This document shows, piece after piece, positions 8,747-16,860 of a stretch of 64,000 bases of DNA. The stretch comes from CAYJDR01 sp964368965 (GTDB lineage Bacteria; Chrysiogenota; Deferribacteres; Deferribacterales; Mucispirillaceae). The DNA is taken from NCBI GenBank assembly GCA_964368965.1, contig CAYJDR010000006.1, positions 18,799 through 82,798 on the forward strand, read 5' to 3'. The translations under genes and the position numbers were made by a program. Position 1 is the stretch's first letter, and the number at the start of each line of letters is the position of its first letter. Below the pieces are notes generated by a model. It was given only the letters and a program-made list of their open reading frames with translations. It ran no database searches and was not told the DNA's origin.

Positions 8747-9664
8747 ATGACAGAAAAGTTAAAAACAAACATATGTGGTGTTGAGTTTAAAACACCTGTA
8801 ATAGCTGCTAGTGGTACTTTTGGCTACGGTTTAGAGTATATTAAACATACAGACTTAAATAATGTCGGTGGTGTTGCCGTAAAGGGTATCTCGCTAAACG
8901 AAGCTAAAGGAAACAAAATGCCAAGGCTTGTAGAGACACGTGCAGGCATGTTAAATGCTATCGGTCTACAAAACGTAGGTGTTGAAAAATTTCTATCAGA
9001 AAAACTACCCGTGTTACGTAAATATGATACAAAAGTTATTGTAAACTTCTGGGGTAAAACTATTGATGAATACATCGAAGTTGCAAAAATTTTAGATAAC
9101 GCAAATGTCGACATGCTAGAGATGAATATATCTTGCCCTAATGTTAAAGAGGGTGGAATTTCGTTCTCTGCTACTCCTGAAAATACGAGGGAAATAGTTA
9201 AAGCTGTTCGTAAATCTGTCACAAATAAACCATTGGTTGTTAAGCTATCTCCAAATGTTACAAACATTGTAGATTATGCTAAAGTGTGTGAAGCTGAAGG
9301 TGCTGACTGCCTATCACTAATAAACACATTACTAGGTATGGCTATTGACGTTAACACAATGAAACCAATCTTAGCAAATATAACTGGTGGCTTGAGCGGG
9401 CCAGCAATAAAACCAGTCGCTCTTAGAATGGTTTACGAAGTTTTTAAGAATGTCAATATACCAATCATGGGCATGGGTGGCATAAGTAACCATGTTGACG
9501 CACTTGAGTTTTTCATGGTAGGTGCAAATTTAGTGCAAGTTGGTACTGCGAATTTTGTAGAACCTAACGCTTGTGTCGATGTCGCAGAAGGCATGCAACA
9601 ATTTTTAGAAGAGAAAAACATTAACCATATAAATGATATAGTAGGAAAGGCGGTACAATATTGA
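8747..9664 (+). CDS. pyrD: Dihydroorotate dehydrogenase, class 1B catalytic subunit
   Basis: 305-aa FMN enzyme oxidising dihydroorotate to orotate in pyrimidine synthesis. Visible: AASGTFGYG (FMN), KGISLNEAKGNKMPR, the active-site Cys130 in NISCPNVKEGG (Cys marks class 1, and PyrK next door marks 1B), NTLLGMAIDV, and the phosphate-binding IPIMGMGGISN. Start is the ATG at 8747, not the upstream TTG at 8720 which would overlap pyrK. The stop overlaps the start of the next gene by 4 bases (TTGA). Confidence 0.96.
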   Translation: MTEKLKTNICGVEFKTPVIAASGTFGYGLEYIKHTDLNNVGGVAVKGISLNEAKGNKMPRLVETRAGMLNAIGLQNVGVEKFLSEKLPVLRKYDTKVIVNFWGKTIDEYIEVAKILDNANVDMLEMNISCPNVKEGGISFSATPENTREIVKAVRKSVTNKPLVVKLSPNVTNIVDYAKVCEAEGADCLSLINTLLGMAIDVNTMKPILANITGGLSGPAIKPVALRMVYEVFKNVNIPIMGMGGISNHVDALEFFMVGANLVQVGTANFVEPNACVDVAEGMQQFLEEKNINHINDIVGKAVQY

Positions 9665-10536
9665 AATCAGAATTAGTAATATCTAACGGATGGCAAGACT
9701 TTGAGCTAATAGACTCAGGCAATGGGGTTAGGCTCGAAAGGTGGAAAGATTATAAACTACTACGCCCAGATCCAAATGCCGTATGGGCAAGAAGAGAAGG
9801 CTCACACCAAATTGAAATTGATGCGTTCTATAAGCGTAGCTCAAGCGGTGGTGGCGAGTGGCAATACTACCAAGATTTACCTGAATCATGGTATATGTCT
9901 TATAAAAATATGAACTTCAAAGTTAGACCAACAGGTTTTAAACACACAGGTTTATTCCCTGAGCAGGCAGCTAACTGGGACTTCATCTCTGAAACTACTA
10001 AGTCACTTGGTGTTAAAAACACCTTAAACTTATTTGGCTATACTGGTGCAGCTTCTATCGCAGCAGCGCTTGCTGGCTCTAATGTTTGCCATGTTGATGC
10101 ATCTAAGGGTGCTGTAAACTGGTGTAAAGAGAACGCTAACTTATCAAAAGTACCTGAGGATAAAATCAGGCTGATAGTTGATGACTGCATGAAGTTCATC
10201 AAGCGTGAGGCTAGGCGTGAGAAAGAATATGATGCAATCATCATGGACCCACCATCTTTCGGAAGAGGTGCAAACGGAGAAGTTTGGAAACTACAAGAAG
10301 GGCTATGGGAACTTTTTCAATCGTGTAAAGATATATTATCGAAAAAACCTAAGTATGTATTGATAAACTCATACACTGCAGGGCTTTCACCGTTAGCGTT
10401 ATACAATATCGCTCAAGACTGCTTTGGTGATATGATAAGCGAAACAGGCTCACTATCGTGTGGTGAGATAGGGCTCCCATTTAGAGATAACGAACGCGTT
10501 ATGCCTTGTGGTATCTATTGTAGAATAATATTTTAA
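9661..10536 (+). CDS. Class I SAM-dependent methyltransferase, RlmI/RlmK type
   Basis: 291-aa methyltransferase of the COG1092 group, whose characterised members methylate 23S rRNA. Visible: a beta-rich N-terminal part, the SAM-binding motif NLFGYTGAASIAAA (about residues 121-134), the acidic residue in HVDASKGAV, and DAIIMDPPSFGRG (catalytic NPPY-like motif, about 195-207). The target base is not inferable. It starts with TTG overlapping the pyrD stop (TTGA) with GGAAAGGCGG upstream, so it is translationally coupled to pyrD. It lacks the PUA domain of E. coli RlmI. Confidence 0.8.
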   Translation: MKSELVISNGWQDFELIDSGNGVRLERWKDYKLLRPDPNAVWARREGSHQIEIDAFYKRSSSGGGEWQYYQDLPESWYMSYKNMNFKVRPTGFKHTGLFPEQAANWDFISETTKSLGVKNTLNLFGYTGAASIAAALAGSNVCHVDASKGAVNWCKENANLSKVPEDKIRLIVDDCMKFIKREARREKEYDAIIMDPPSFGRGANGEVWKLQEGLWELFQSCKDILSKKPKYVLINSYTAGLSPLALYNIAQDCFGDMISETGSLSCGEIGLPFRDNERVMPCGIYCRIIF

Positions 10537-10546
10537 GACATTTAAA

Positions 10547-10579
10547 AACCGCTAGTTAATCGCTAGCGGTTCATTTTTT
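10547..10579. terminator. Bidirectional terminator
   Basis: Perfect 9-bp stem AACCGCTAG / CTAGCGGTT (10547-10555, 10563-10571) with a 7-base loop and T tract on the plus side and A/T tract on the other. It separates the convergent methyltransferase and flavodoxin genes. Confidence 0.8.
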
Positions 10580-10985
10580 ATACTAATTTTTCACCTAGAG
10601 CTTTGCAGTCTGCTTGTGCTTCTGCATCTGGCTCAAGCCTACAGATAAATGTATCTAGAATATCACAAGTAGCTTCATCTTCCCATATCCTCATCCATTC
10701 GCCGTCGCCCCAGTCATAAGAGCCAAACAATACAACTTTTTTACCATTAAGTTTAACTTGAACATCTTCCCACATTGGCTGAAATTCGTACTCTTCAAGC
10801 ACTTCATCACCCATAGATGGGCTACCAAATGCAAACGCGTCGTAATTATCTGCATCTTTAATAGAAAACTTATCAACAGGCAAAAGAGCAACATCTGCCC
10901 CTTTAGATTTAGCTCCTTCTGCAACAAACTCCGCCATTGCTTTTGTGTTACCTGTGCCACTCCAATAAATTACTGCAACTTTCAT
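10578..10985 (-). CDS. Short-chain flavodoxin
   Basis: 135-aa FMN electron carrier. The phosphate-binding loop YWSGTGNTKAMA is at residues 7-18; the FGSPSMGDEV and FGSYDWGDGEWM loops provide the flavin-stacking aromatics. Flavodoxins replace ferredoxin when iron is scarce. A GGAGT ribosome site lies 10 bases upstream of the ATG. It follows the DUF3793 gene by 27 bases on the same strand, and the shared promoter carries two matching inverted repeats, which suggests metal-responsive control. The partner enzyme is unknown. Confidence 0.93.
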   Translation of the reverse strand: MKVAVIYWSGTGNTKAMAEFVAEGAKSKGADVALLPVDKFSIKDADNYDAFAFGSPSMGDEVLEEYEFQPMWEDVQVKLNGKKVVLFGSYDWGDGEWMRIWEDEATCDILDTFICRLEPDAEAQADCKALGEKLV

Positions 10986-11012
10986 AATATAATACTCCTT
11001 TTATTAATAACA

Positions 11013-11603
11013 TTAAGCAACGGTTAGTTGTTTTTTCTTCACAGTAAGTTTGAAAATATCTCTACCGTTGTCCCATAGTTTTTTATAAACTTTCTTACAC
11101 TTCTTATATCTAGCAAAGCCTATAGAAGCCTTATCAGCATCACCATAAACTTTCCAACAGCCACACAAATGGTAGTTCATGCCTCTATTGCAGATAAACC
11201 CTTCAACATCTTCAGGAGGGTAGCCTAAAAATAAACCTACTTCATGCGGAAAATTTTCAAAAGAGTTTGTTTTATCAAATGCTTGAAGGCGACCAACTAA
11301 CCGTTCAATAGCTTCCGAGCATGTTAGACCATCATAACCGTAGCGATGTAAAATGTTTTTAGCTTTTTCATTAGTCATGTCAACTTTTAACATCTCTTCG
11401 CGGTATGTGTATATCAACGCCGTGTCGGAGTGAGTTCTCAATACCATAATATTAACACGTTTCTCATTAAGTACTTGGTTTAGTTTCGAAATTTGCTTAC
11501 ACAAAATATCTTCAGAGCAAAACTTCGCTGTAAACATGTTAGCTGTTTTAATGCCTGCTAACGTCGGAGCACAATGTTCAATTAACTTTCTTTCAATGTT
11601 CAT
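11013..11603 (-). CDS. DUF3793 family protein
   Basis: 196-aa soluble protein of unknown function, recognised as DUF3793 by IEHCAPTLAGIKTANMF at the N terminus, HEVGLFLGYPPEDVEGFI (about residues 125-142) and the Cys-containing HLCGCWKVYGD (about 151-161). Family members are common in gut anaerobes and often sit beside flavodoxin genes; that pairing is repeated here. The conserved cysteines (Cys11, Cys153, Cys155) and this context suggest a role in haem or iron metabolism, but no function is established. GAGGT lies 8 bases upstream of the ATG. First gene of the operon with flavodoxin. Confidence 0.82.
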   Translation of the reverse strand: MNIERKLIEHCAPTLAGIKTANMFTAKFCSEDILCKQISKLNQVLNEKRVNIMVLRTHSDTALIYTYREEMLKVDMTNEKAKNILHRYGYDGLTCSEAIERLVGRLQAFDKTNSFENFPHEVGLFLGYPPEDVEGFICNRGMNYHLCGCWKVYGDADKASIGFARYKKCKKVYKKLWDNGRDIFKLTVKKKQLTVA

Positions 11604-11618
11604 ATTAATTACCTCATT

Positions 11619-11634
11619 GTTAGTTTTAGCTAAC
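11619..11634. promoter_or_regulatory. Operator-like inverted repeat (copy 2) of the DUF3793-flavodoxin promoter
   Basis: GTTAG-TTTTAG-CTAAC. Same 16-bp pattern as the copy at 11641 and exactly 22 bp (two helical turns) from it; lies downstream of the -10 box, covering the expected transcription start. Confidence 0.6.
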
Positions 11635-11638
11635 TATA

Positions 11639-11667
11639 AAGTTAGCATTTGCTAACCATATTGTCAA
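11639..11667 (-). promoter_or_regulatory. Sigma70-type promoter of the DUF3793-flavodoxin operon
   Basis: On the minus strand TTGACA (11662-11667) and TAACTT (11639-11644) are separated by 17 bases. The spacer is filled by the inverted repeat at 11641-11656. Confidence 0.6.
11641..11656. promoter_or_regulatory. Operator-like inverted repeat (copy 1) between -35 and -10
   Basis: GTTAGC-ATTT-GCTAAC, perfect 6-bp arms. It occupies the -35/-10 spacer and part of the -10 box, so bound protein would block RNA polymerase. The half-site resembles the GTTAGxCTAAC core of DtxR/IdeR-type iron boxes; the regulator is not identified in the window. Confidence 0.65.
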
Positions 11668-11711
11668 GATAATTTATTTCAGGAATTTAAATTAGAGGAA
11701 TAGGGTGATGG

Positions 11712-12281
11712 TTATGATATATGTTCTAGAATTTGCTCTATTGCAGGTTTCGAGATATTACCTATAGATATCACATCAGTCGGCTGGCTATATTCGTTTA
11801 TAATCTTTTCATAAAACACAACACTGTACCAATTACCGGCCTTAAAACCTGAGTTATTAAATGTGGCAACATGTTTAAACCCTAAGCTTGAGTGGAATTT
11901 TTCACTAATATCGTTTGGCACAGTTATACAGCCATAAACATTTCTAAACCCTTGCAGAGTTAATATTTCAATTAGGGCAGTATATAACTTTTTGCCAATA
12001 CCTTTTGTCGATTGGGTTTTATCTATGTAGATTGAAGTTTCAGCACACCATTGATATGCAACACGTTCTCTGAATTTTGTAGCATAAGCATAGCCGATGA
12101 TTTTGCCATCATCATTAATACATACTATGTATGGATATTGTGCTATAATATTTCTAACGCGTTCTGTAAATGCTTCTTCACTAGGTAACTCATACTCAAA
12201 AGTTATCGAAGTATCAATATATTGCGCATATATTTGCCTTATTTCTAAAGCGTCATTTACAGTAGCTAATCTATAATGCAT
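11712..12281 (-). CDS. GNAT N-acetyltransferase, phosphinothricin/methionine-sulfoximine type
   Basis: 189-aa acetyltransferase with the typical start MHYRLATVNDALEIRQIY, the ITFEYELPSEEAF segment characteristic of the Pat/MnaT group, EWCAETSIYID-like strand (QWCAETSIYID), acetyl-CoA loop STKGIGKKLY (about 98-107) and LGFKHVATFNNSGFKAGNWYSVVFYEK. Characterised relatives acetylate methionine sulfoximine, phosphinothricin or methionine sulfone; the substrate here is not known. Start at the ATG with GGTGAT upstream; the longer frame to 12320 would begin inside the purB terminator. It ends with an extra tail of about 25 residues beyond the family core. Confidence 0.82.
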   Translation of the reverse strand: MHYRLATVNDALEIRQIYAQYIDTSITFEYELPSEEAFTERVRNIIAQYPYIVCINDDGKIIGYAYATKFRERVAYQWCAETSIYIDKTQSTKGIGKKLYTALIEILTLQGFRNVYGCITVPNDISEKFHSSLGFKHVATFNNSGFKAGNWYSVVFYEKIINEYSQPTDVISIGNISKPAIEQILEHIS

Positions 12282-12297
12282 ATTTATCACCAAATAG

Positions 12298-12318
12298 AAA
12301 AGGGGGCTCTTAACCCCC
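12298..12318 (-). terminator. Rho-independent terminator of the gph-mtaD-purB operon
   Basis: On the minus strand GGGGG-TTAAGAG-CCCCC followed by TTTT, 7 bases after the purB stop. Confidence 0.7.
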
Positions 12319-12324
12319 ATATTG

Positions 12325-13761
12325 TTATACTTTTAAATCAGCACTTCTTGATAAATCAGCGCTAAATTGTGTTAATAATGGATCTATTTCAGCTTCAATA
12401 AACTCAACTGTCTGCTCAGGAGCACGACCAACAAACTCACGAGGATTCATTAAATGTTCAATCTCTTTTGCATCTAATGGAATTAATTCATCGTTTGCAA
12501 TGCGTTCAAGTAAATCGTTATTTAAGCCATCTTGTTTAACACGTAAGCCTGCTGCGATAGAGTGAACACGGATTTGCTCGTGCATTTCTTGTCTGTCAGC
12601 ACCTTTTGTAACAGCTTCCATAATGATATTTTCAGTAGCCATGAATGGCAGTTCTTCTGAAATTCTCTTAGAAATAATTTTCTCATAAACAACTAAACCA
12701 TTAGTAATATTGATTAATAATTCTAATATAGAGTCGATGCCTAAGAAGCTTTCAGCGATAGATAAACGCCTGTTCGCAGAGTCATCAAGCGTACGCTCAA
12801 ACCACTGTGTTGCATGAGTGTAGTATGGGTTAGAAGATAATGATATAACATATCTAGCAAGTGAACAAACACGCTCGCTACGCATTGGGTTACGTTTGTA
12901 GGCCATTGCACTAGAGCCGATTTGTGTAGACTCAAACGGTTCTTCAACTTCTTTCAAGTTAGATAAAAGCCTGATATCAGTAGCAAATTTATGTGCAGAC
13001 TCTGCAACGCCAGCAAGAACTGCAAGCACACGGCTATCTTGTTTACGAGAGTAAGTTTGGCCAGATACACCAAAAACTCTATCAAAGCCCATTTTCGATG
13101 AAACTAATTTATCCAACTCACGAACTTTATCATGATTATTGTTGAACAAGTGTAAGAATGATGCTTGAGTACCAGTAGTACCTTTAACACCACGGAAACG
13201 CATAGTGTTTAATGTATCAAGTAGGTTTTCAATATCCATTAAGAAGTCTTGCATCCATAATGTAGTACGCTTGCCAACTGTAGTTAGCTGTGCTGGTTGG
13301 AAATGAGTGAAACCAAGCGCTGGCATATCTTTATATGTTATTGCGAACTTTTTCAAATTGCCTAGCACTGTGATAAGCTTACCACGCACAAGCGTAAGCG
13401 CTTCATGCATAACAATAATATCAGTGTTATCGCCAACATAAGCACTAGTAGCGCCTAAATGAATGATAGGCATAGCAGTAGGGCAAACCTTGCCAAAAGT
13501 ATGAACGTGCGCCATAACGTCGTGACGGAATTTCTTTTCCATCTCCCTAGCGTATTCGTAGTCAATACCGTCTACATTCGCTTTCATCTCTGCGATTTGC
13601 TCATCAGTGATGTTCAAGCCAAGTTCCTTTTCTGACTCAGCAAGAGCTATCCAAAGCTTACGCCATGTAGTAAACTTTTTGTTCGGTGAAAATAGGGCGA
13701 GCATCTCTTTTGATGCATAACGCTCTTCAAATGGTGTCTTAAATGTGTTGAAATTTTCCAT
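12325..13761 (-). CDS. purB: Adenylosuccinate lyase
   Basis: 478-aa fumarase-superfamily enzyme of purine synthesis; cleaves SAICAR and adenylosuccinate releasing fumarate. Visible: HDVMAHVHTFG (about residues 80-90), HLGATSAYVGDNTD (catalytic His region, about 104-117), GFTHFQPAQLTTVGKR (about 160-175), and the flexible signature loop with the catalytic Ser GSSAMAYKRNPMRSE (about 295-309). AGGGAAG precedes the ATG. It is the last gene of gph-mtaD-purB, 9 bases after mtaD, and is closed by a strong hairpin. Confidence 0.96.
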   Translation of the reverse strand: MENFNTFKTPFEERYASKEMLALFSPNKKFTTWRKLWIALAESEKELGLNITDEQIAEMKANVDGIDYEYAREMEKKFRHDVMAHVHTFGKVCPTAMPIIHLGATSAYVGDNTDIIVMHEALTLVRGKLITVLGNLKKFAITYKDMPALGFTHFQPAQLTTVGKRTTLWMQDFLMDIENLLDTLNTMRFRGVKGTTGTQASFLHLFNNNHDKVRELDKLVSSKMGFDRVFGVSGQTYSRKQDSRVLAVLAGVAESAHKFATDIRLLSNLKEVEEPFESTQIGSSAMAYKRNPMRSERVCSLARYVISLSSNPYYTHATQWFERTLDDSANRRLSIAESFLGIDSILELLINITNGLVVYEKIISKRISEELPFMATENIIMEAVTKGADRQEMHEQIRVHSIAAGLRVKQDGLNNDLLERIANDELIPLDAKEIEHLMNPREFVGRAPEQTVEFIEAEIDPLLTQFSADLSRSADLKV

Positions 13762-13770
13762 GTACTTCCC

Positions 13771-15021
13771 TTATGAAATTGATTTTGCAAATAATCTTGC
13801 GTTTTCTTTTACTTTTTGTTCGTCAAATGTCAGTATCTCTTTATCAGCCATAACTTGTTTGCCGTTGATAAAGACATCTGTAATATCAGCAGGTTCCGCA
13901 GCATAAACTAAATGAGATACTGGGTTGTAAACAGGTGTAACATTTGCATTATCAAACGATAACACAAAGAAATCAGCTTTATAGCCTTGTTTCAATTCAC
14001 CAATGTTATCAAACCCAAGTGCGATACCTGCATTTTTTGTTGCCATATCAAGCACTTGTTGTGCTGGCATAGCTGTTGCATTTTCTTCAATTGCTTTTTG
14101 AAGCTTTGAAGTCATACTCATTTCTTTCAAGACAGATTGGTTGTTGTTACTTGCTGCACCATCAGTTCCGATAGTGATATTTACACCCGTATCAGCCATT
14201 TTTGTAATCGGTGCAAATCCACTAGCAAGCTTTAAGTTACTGCTAATACAATGAGAAACTGAAGCTTTGCCCGCAGCTAATAGGGCAACATCACTATCTG
14301 TCACATGCACACAATGCGCTAAAATTGTATTTATATCTAACGCTCCCAACTCATGCATAACTTCAGTAGGAGTCATATTATACTTATCTTTTACAATGTT
14401 AAGTTCATCTTTTGTTTCTGCCAGATGTGTATGAATTTGAACATTTTTTCGGGTTGCATATTCAATACAAGCTTTAAAAGACTCATAAGGCACAGTGTAT
14501 AAAGCATGCAGAGCAATCGAATAGGTTGCGAACTCTGATGATTTCATATTTTCAAGTTGAGTAATTGCTTTATCAATCGAGCCACCCATAATTCCAAAAC
14601 ATGCAATACCACGTATGTTTGCATCATTATATGCTTTAGAAACACTCGCAGGCTCAAAATACATATCATTCAAACAAGTTACGCCAGACCTAATAGACTC
14701 TGCTATTGATAACATAGTTGCATCATATACAAACTGAGGCGAAACGTGCTTCTTTTCAGCTGGCCAGATATGATCATTCAACCATGTCATAAGCGGTAAA
14801 TCATCAGCAAGCCCTCTGAAATAAGACATTCCCAAATGAGTATGAGTGTTTATCAAGCCTGGAAAAATTGCAGAATTATTAAACTTTTTCTGCGTGTAAT
14901 CTGCAAACTGAGTAATATCAGTTATGATATCCGTAATGATATCATCATCTACAAGTAGCCAAGAATTATTATGCACTTGGCCATCATAATATATATAGTC
15001 CGCGAAATATGCGTTCTTCAT
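13771..15021 (-). CDS. mtaD: Amidohydrolase, 5'-methylthioadenosine/S-adenosylhomocysteine deaminase type
   Basis: 416-aa cytosine-deaminase-like amidohydrolase. Metal ligands and signatures: NTHTHLGMSYFRG (His60, His62), IHTHLAETKDE (about residues 195-205), LAHCVHVTDSD and the metal-binding Asp in IGTDGAASNNNQ. The family deaminates methylthioadenosine, SAH or related adenosines, which feeds purine salvage and fits the purB neighbour. Other substrates such as 8-oxoguanine or guanine analogues cannot be excluded. The ATG overlaps the gph stop by one base (TAATG), so the two are translationally coupled. Confidence 0.85.
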   Translation of the reverse strand: MKNAYFADYIYYDGQVHNNSWLLVDDDIITDIITDITQFADYTQKKFNNSAIFPGLINTHTHLGMSYFRGLADDLPLMTWLNDHIWPAEKKHVSPQFVYDATMLSIAESIRSGVTCLNDMYFEPASVSKAYNDANIRGIACFGIMGGSIDKAITQLENMKSSEFATYSIALHALYTVPYESFKACIEYATRKNVQIHTHLAETKDELNIVKDKYNMTPTEVMHELGALDINTILAHCVHVTDSDVALLAAGKASVSHCISSNLKLASGFAPITKMADTGVNITIGTDGAASNNNQSVLKEMSMTSKLQKAIEENATAMPAQQVLDMATKNAGIALGFDNIGELKQGYKADFFVLSFDNANVTPVYNPVSHLVYAAEPADITDVFINGKQVMADKEILTFDEQKVKENARLFAKSIS

Positions 15022-15716
15022 TATTTCACCTTGGAGTCGATTTTAAAAATATCTAATAACTGCAATGCGTTATCAATGTAAAAGTTAGCTTTTATAGCTT
15101 TATCAGTGCCACAGCAAGAGGTTTGCAAATTAGCAAGCCCTGATAAATAGCCGTAGTTGCAAATGCATGTATCAACATCTGCATTTACACCTGCTAGTAA
15201 ATCATTCTTACTATCGCCGACCATAAGTGCATTTTCTTTATCAATATCAAGTATTTCCAGTGTTTTTAATATCGGAAAAGCGCTAGGTTTTTTCTCAGCA
15301 TAAGTATCACCACCAACGATAACTTCAAACTTGTCCGCAATGTTAAAGTGGTTTAGAATAATGTGCAAAAACTTCTCTGATTTATTCGACACTATAGCAA
15401 CTTTTATATCATTAGCAAGTAGGGTGTCTACAACGTCAAGAATGTCATTGTAAAGTGTTGTTGTTTCAGTACATATTGTTGCGTAATGCTCAATAAATTG
15501 TTCAGTAATGCTGTCAGCTTGAGAAAGATCATTACCAGTCGCGTTAAGCGCTTTGTGCAACAATAGTTTTAATCCATCGCCGAGAAGCTCACGAGAAGTT
15601 TCCAAATCGGGCACATTCAATCCATTTTTATTAAATACATGCACTATAGCATTATGAATATCTAAAATAGTATCACATATTGTTCCATCAAAATCTAGTA
15701 AGGCAGCTTTATACAT
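15021..15716 (-). CDS. gph: HAD hydrolase, phosphoglycolate phosphatase type
   Basis: 231-aa HAD-superfamily phosphatase. Nucleophile motif LLDFDGTICDT with Asp8 and Asp10, motif II in KVAIVSNKSEKF (about residue 113-124), the Lys of GGDTYAEKKPSAFPIL (about 147-162) and the acidic motif VGDSKNDLLAGVNA (about 178-191); an alpha-helical cap lies between motifs I and II. The family dephosphorylates phosphoglycolate and other small phosphates; exact substrate is inference. GTAGGTG precedes the ATG. First gene of the operon with mtaD and purB. Confidence 0.85.
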   Translation of the reverse strand: MYKAALLDFDGTICDTILDIHNAIVHVFNKNGLNVPDLETSRELLGDGLKLLLHKALNATGNDLSQADSITEQFIEHYATICTETTTLYNDILDVVDTLLANDIKVAIVSNKSEKFLHIILNHFNIADKFEVIVGGDTYAEKKPSAFPILKTLEILDIDKENALMVGDSKNDLLAGVNADVDTCICNYGYLSGLANLQTSCCGTDKAIKANFYIDNALQLLDIFKIDSKVK

Positions 15717-16430
15717 TTTACACCTACAAATATTTAGTTATAAAATAGTCTAATTTCACAAGAAAATCTATAACTTATTTCAAAATGTTAGTGAAAAGTG
15801 ACATTGAATTGATTTTTACTTATTTATCAGTATGTTGTGAGATAGAAAACCAGCAATAGCCGAAATCGCCATTTTAAGCAACTTTTTAAGATTTCGCATA
15901 CAATTATAAGCTAAAATTCGTTAGAGGATGTATTTTCATTATGACATATTAAATGAATTAAACATAAATCAATAAAAAAGTATCTATCAGTAATGCCATA
16001 ATAATAGATGTGTAAGCAAATAGGCTTGACAAGTAACTGTACAAATAACATTACATACATAACACACATATTTATAATACTTGATGTTTAAAATAATTAG
16101 GTTTTTCAACATAAAAAAGAGGGTTGTGTTTTCAGTTGTTTATTTTATTTGTTTACATAATATATCTTATCGGACATTTTAAAATAACACTCTCCATTGT
16201 TATTTTAACTAGATATTTGGTAATTTCATCAGTTTAGTTAGTGTTTTACAATAATTACAATTACAATAAAATATCGCTTATTTTCTTAACATTCAAAATT
16301 GCCATCCTAAGCACACTTTGTATTTGCATGTGTGTAGTTATATCTAAAAATGCGTTACAGCGCCTGTTATTAATTCTTTCTTTTTTTCCATTATCTGATA
16401 TAATCACATATAGATAATATGGAGGATATT
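15717..16430. other. 0.7-kb non-coding region
   Basis: Very AT-rich spacer between the divergent gph operon and the Met-rich exported protein gene; no open frame that looks coding on either strand. It holds a hairpin at 16181-16206 (AAAATAACA / TGTTATTTT), and two imperfectly matching segments at about 15863-15890 and 16296-16323 that share the pattern GCCATnnTAAGCA. A TATAAT at 16399-16404 is a likely -10 box for the gene at 16431, without a clear -35. I see nothing that identifies an RNA gene. Confidence 0.6.
16181..16206. other. Hairpin in the 15.7-16.4 kb spacer
   Basis: Nine-base perfect arms AAAATAACA and TGTTATTTT around an 8-base loop. It could be a terminator or a protein-binding site; no adjacent transcript is evident. 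Confidence 0.4.
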
Positions 16431-16850
16431 ATGAAGAAGTTAGTTTTAACATTTCTAATTGTTGCTCTATCTACTGCTGTCTTTGCTGCAATGCCTGTCC
16501 CTTATGAAGGTAAATTAGACATCACTAAAAAAGATAGAAAATTAGAAACCACTGTAAAATCTACCGATGTGAAAATTTCAGTAGATAGACCTATCGACAC
16601 TATGAAGCCGATTGATTTCAGTTTCTCAATTGAAGACTACGAAAAAGTTGATCGTGTTAGATTCTCAACAAATATGGATATGAACATGGGCTACTTTAGC
16701 AAAAATATGACTAGCTCAAATGACACATTCAATGCATCAATGACCTTGCCAAAGTGTCCATCAGGCAGAACTTTATGGTATGGCAAATTGACTGTTTACT
16801 ACAAAGATAAATCTAAAGACGATTTATTCTTTTTCTATAACATAAAATAA
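16431..16850 (+). CDS. Small exported Met-rich protein, possibly YtkA/FixH-like
   Basis: 139-residue frame with a clear signal peptide (KKLVLTFLIVALSTAVFA, cleavage near residue 19-20). The mature part is a predicted beta sandwich with FSFSIEDYEKVDRVRF and a Met-rich stretch TNMDMNMGYFSKNM (about residues 80-93). This resembles the MxMxxG pattern of YtkA/FixH-like periplasmic domains, and Met clusters can bind copper. Function is inferred only weakly. GGAGGAT lies 5 bases before the ATG; the in-frame ATG at 16419 lacks a ribosome site. It is followed 10 bases later by a TauE/SafE-type gene and faces the cbb3 maturation operon, which favours a copper or oxidase-assembly role. Confidence 0.6.
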   Translation: MKKLVLTFLIVALSTAVFAAMPVPYEGKLDITKKDRKLETTVKSTDVKISVDRPIDTMKPIDFSFSIEDYEKVDRVRFSTNMDMNMGYFSKNMTSSNDTFNASMTLPKCPSGRTLWYGKLTVYYKDKSKDDLFFFYNIK

Positions 16851-16860
16851 TTTTAAACAT

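Noticed and set aside
8824..9267. Open frame antisense to pyrD
   Set aside because: Shadow frame; pyrD motifs are clear on the other strand and the frame has no start signal.
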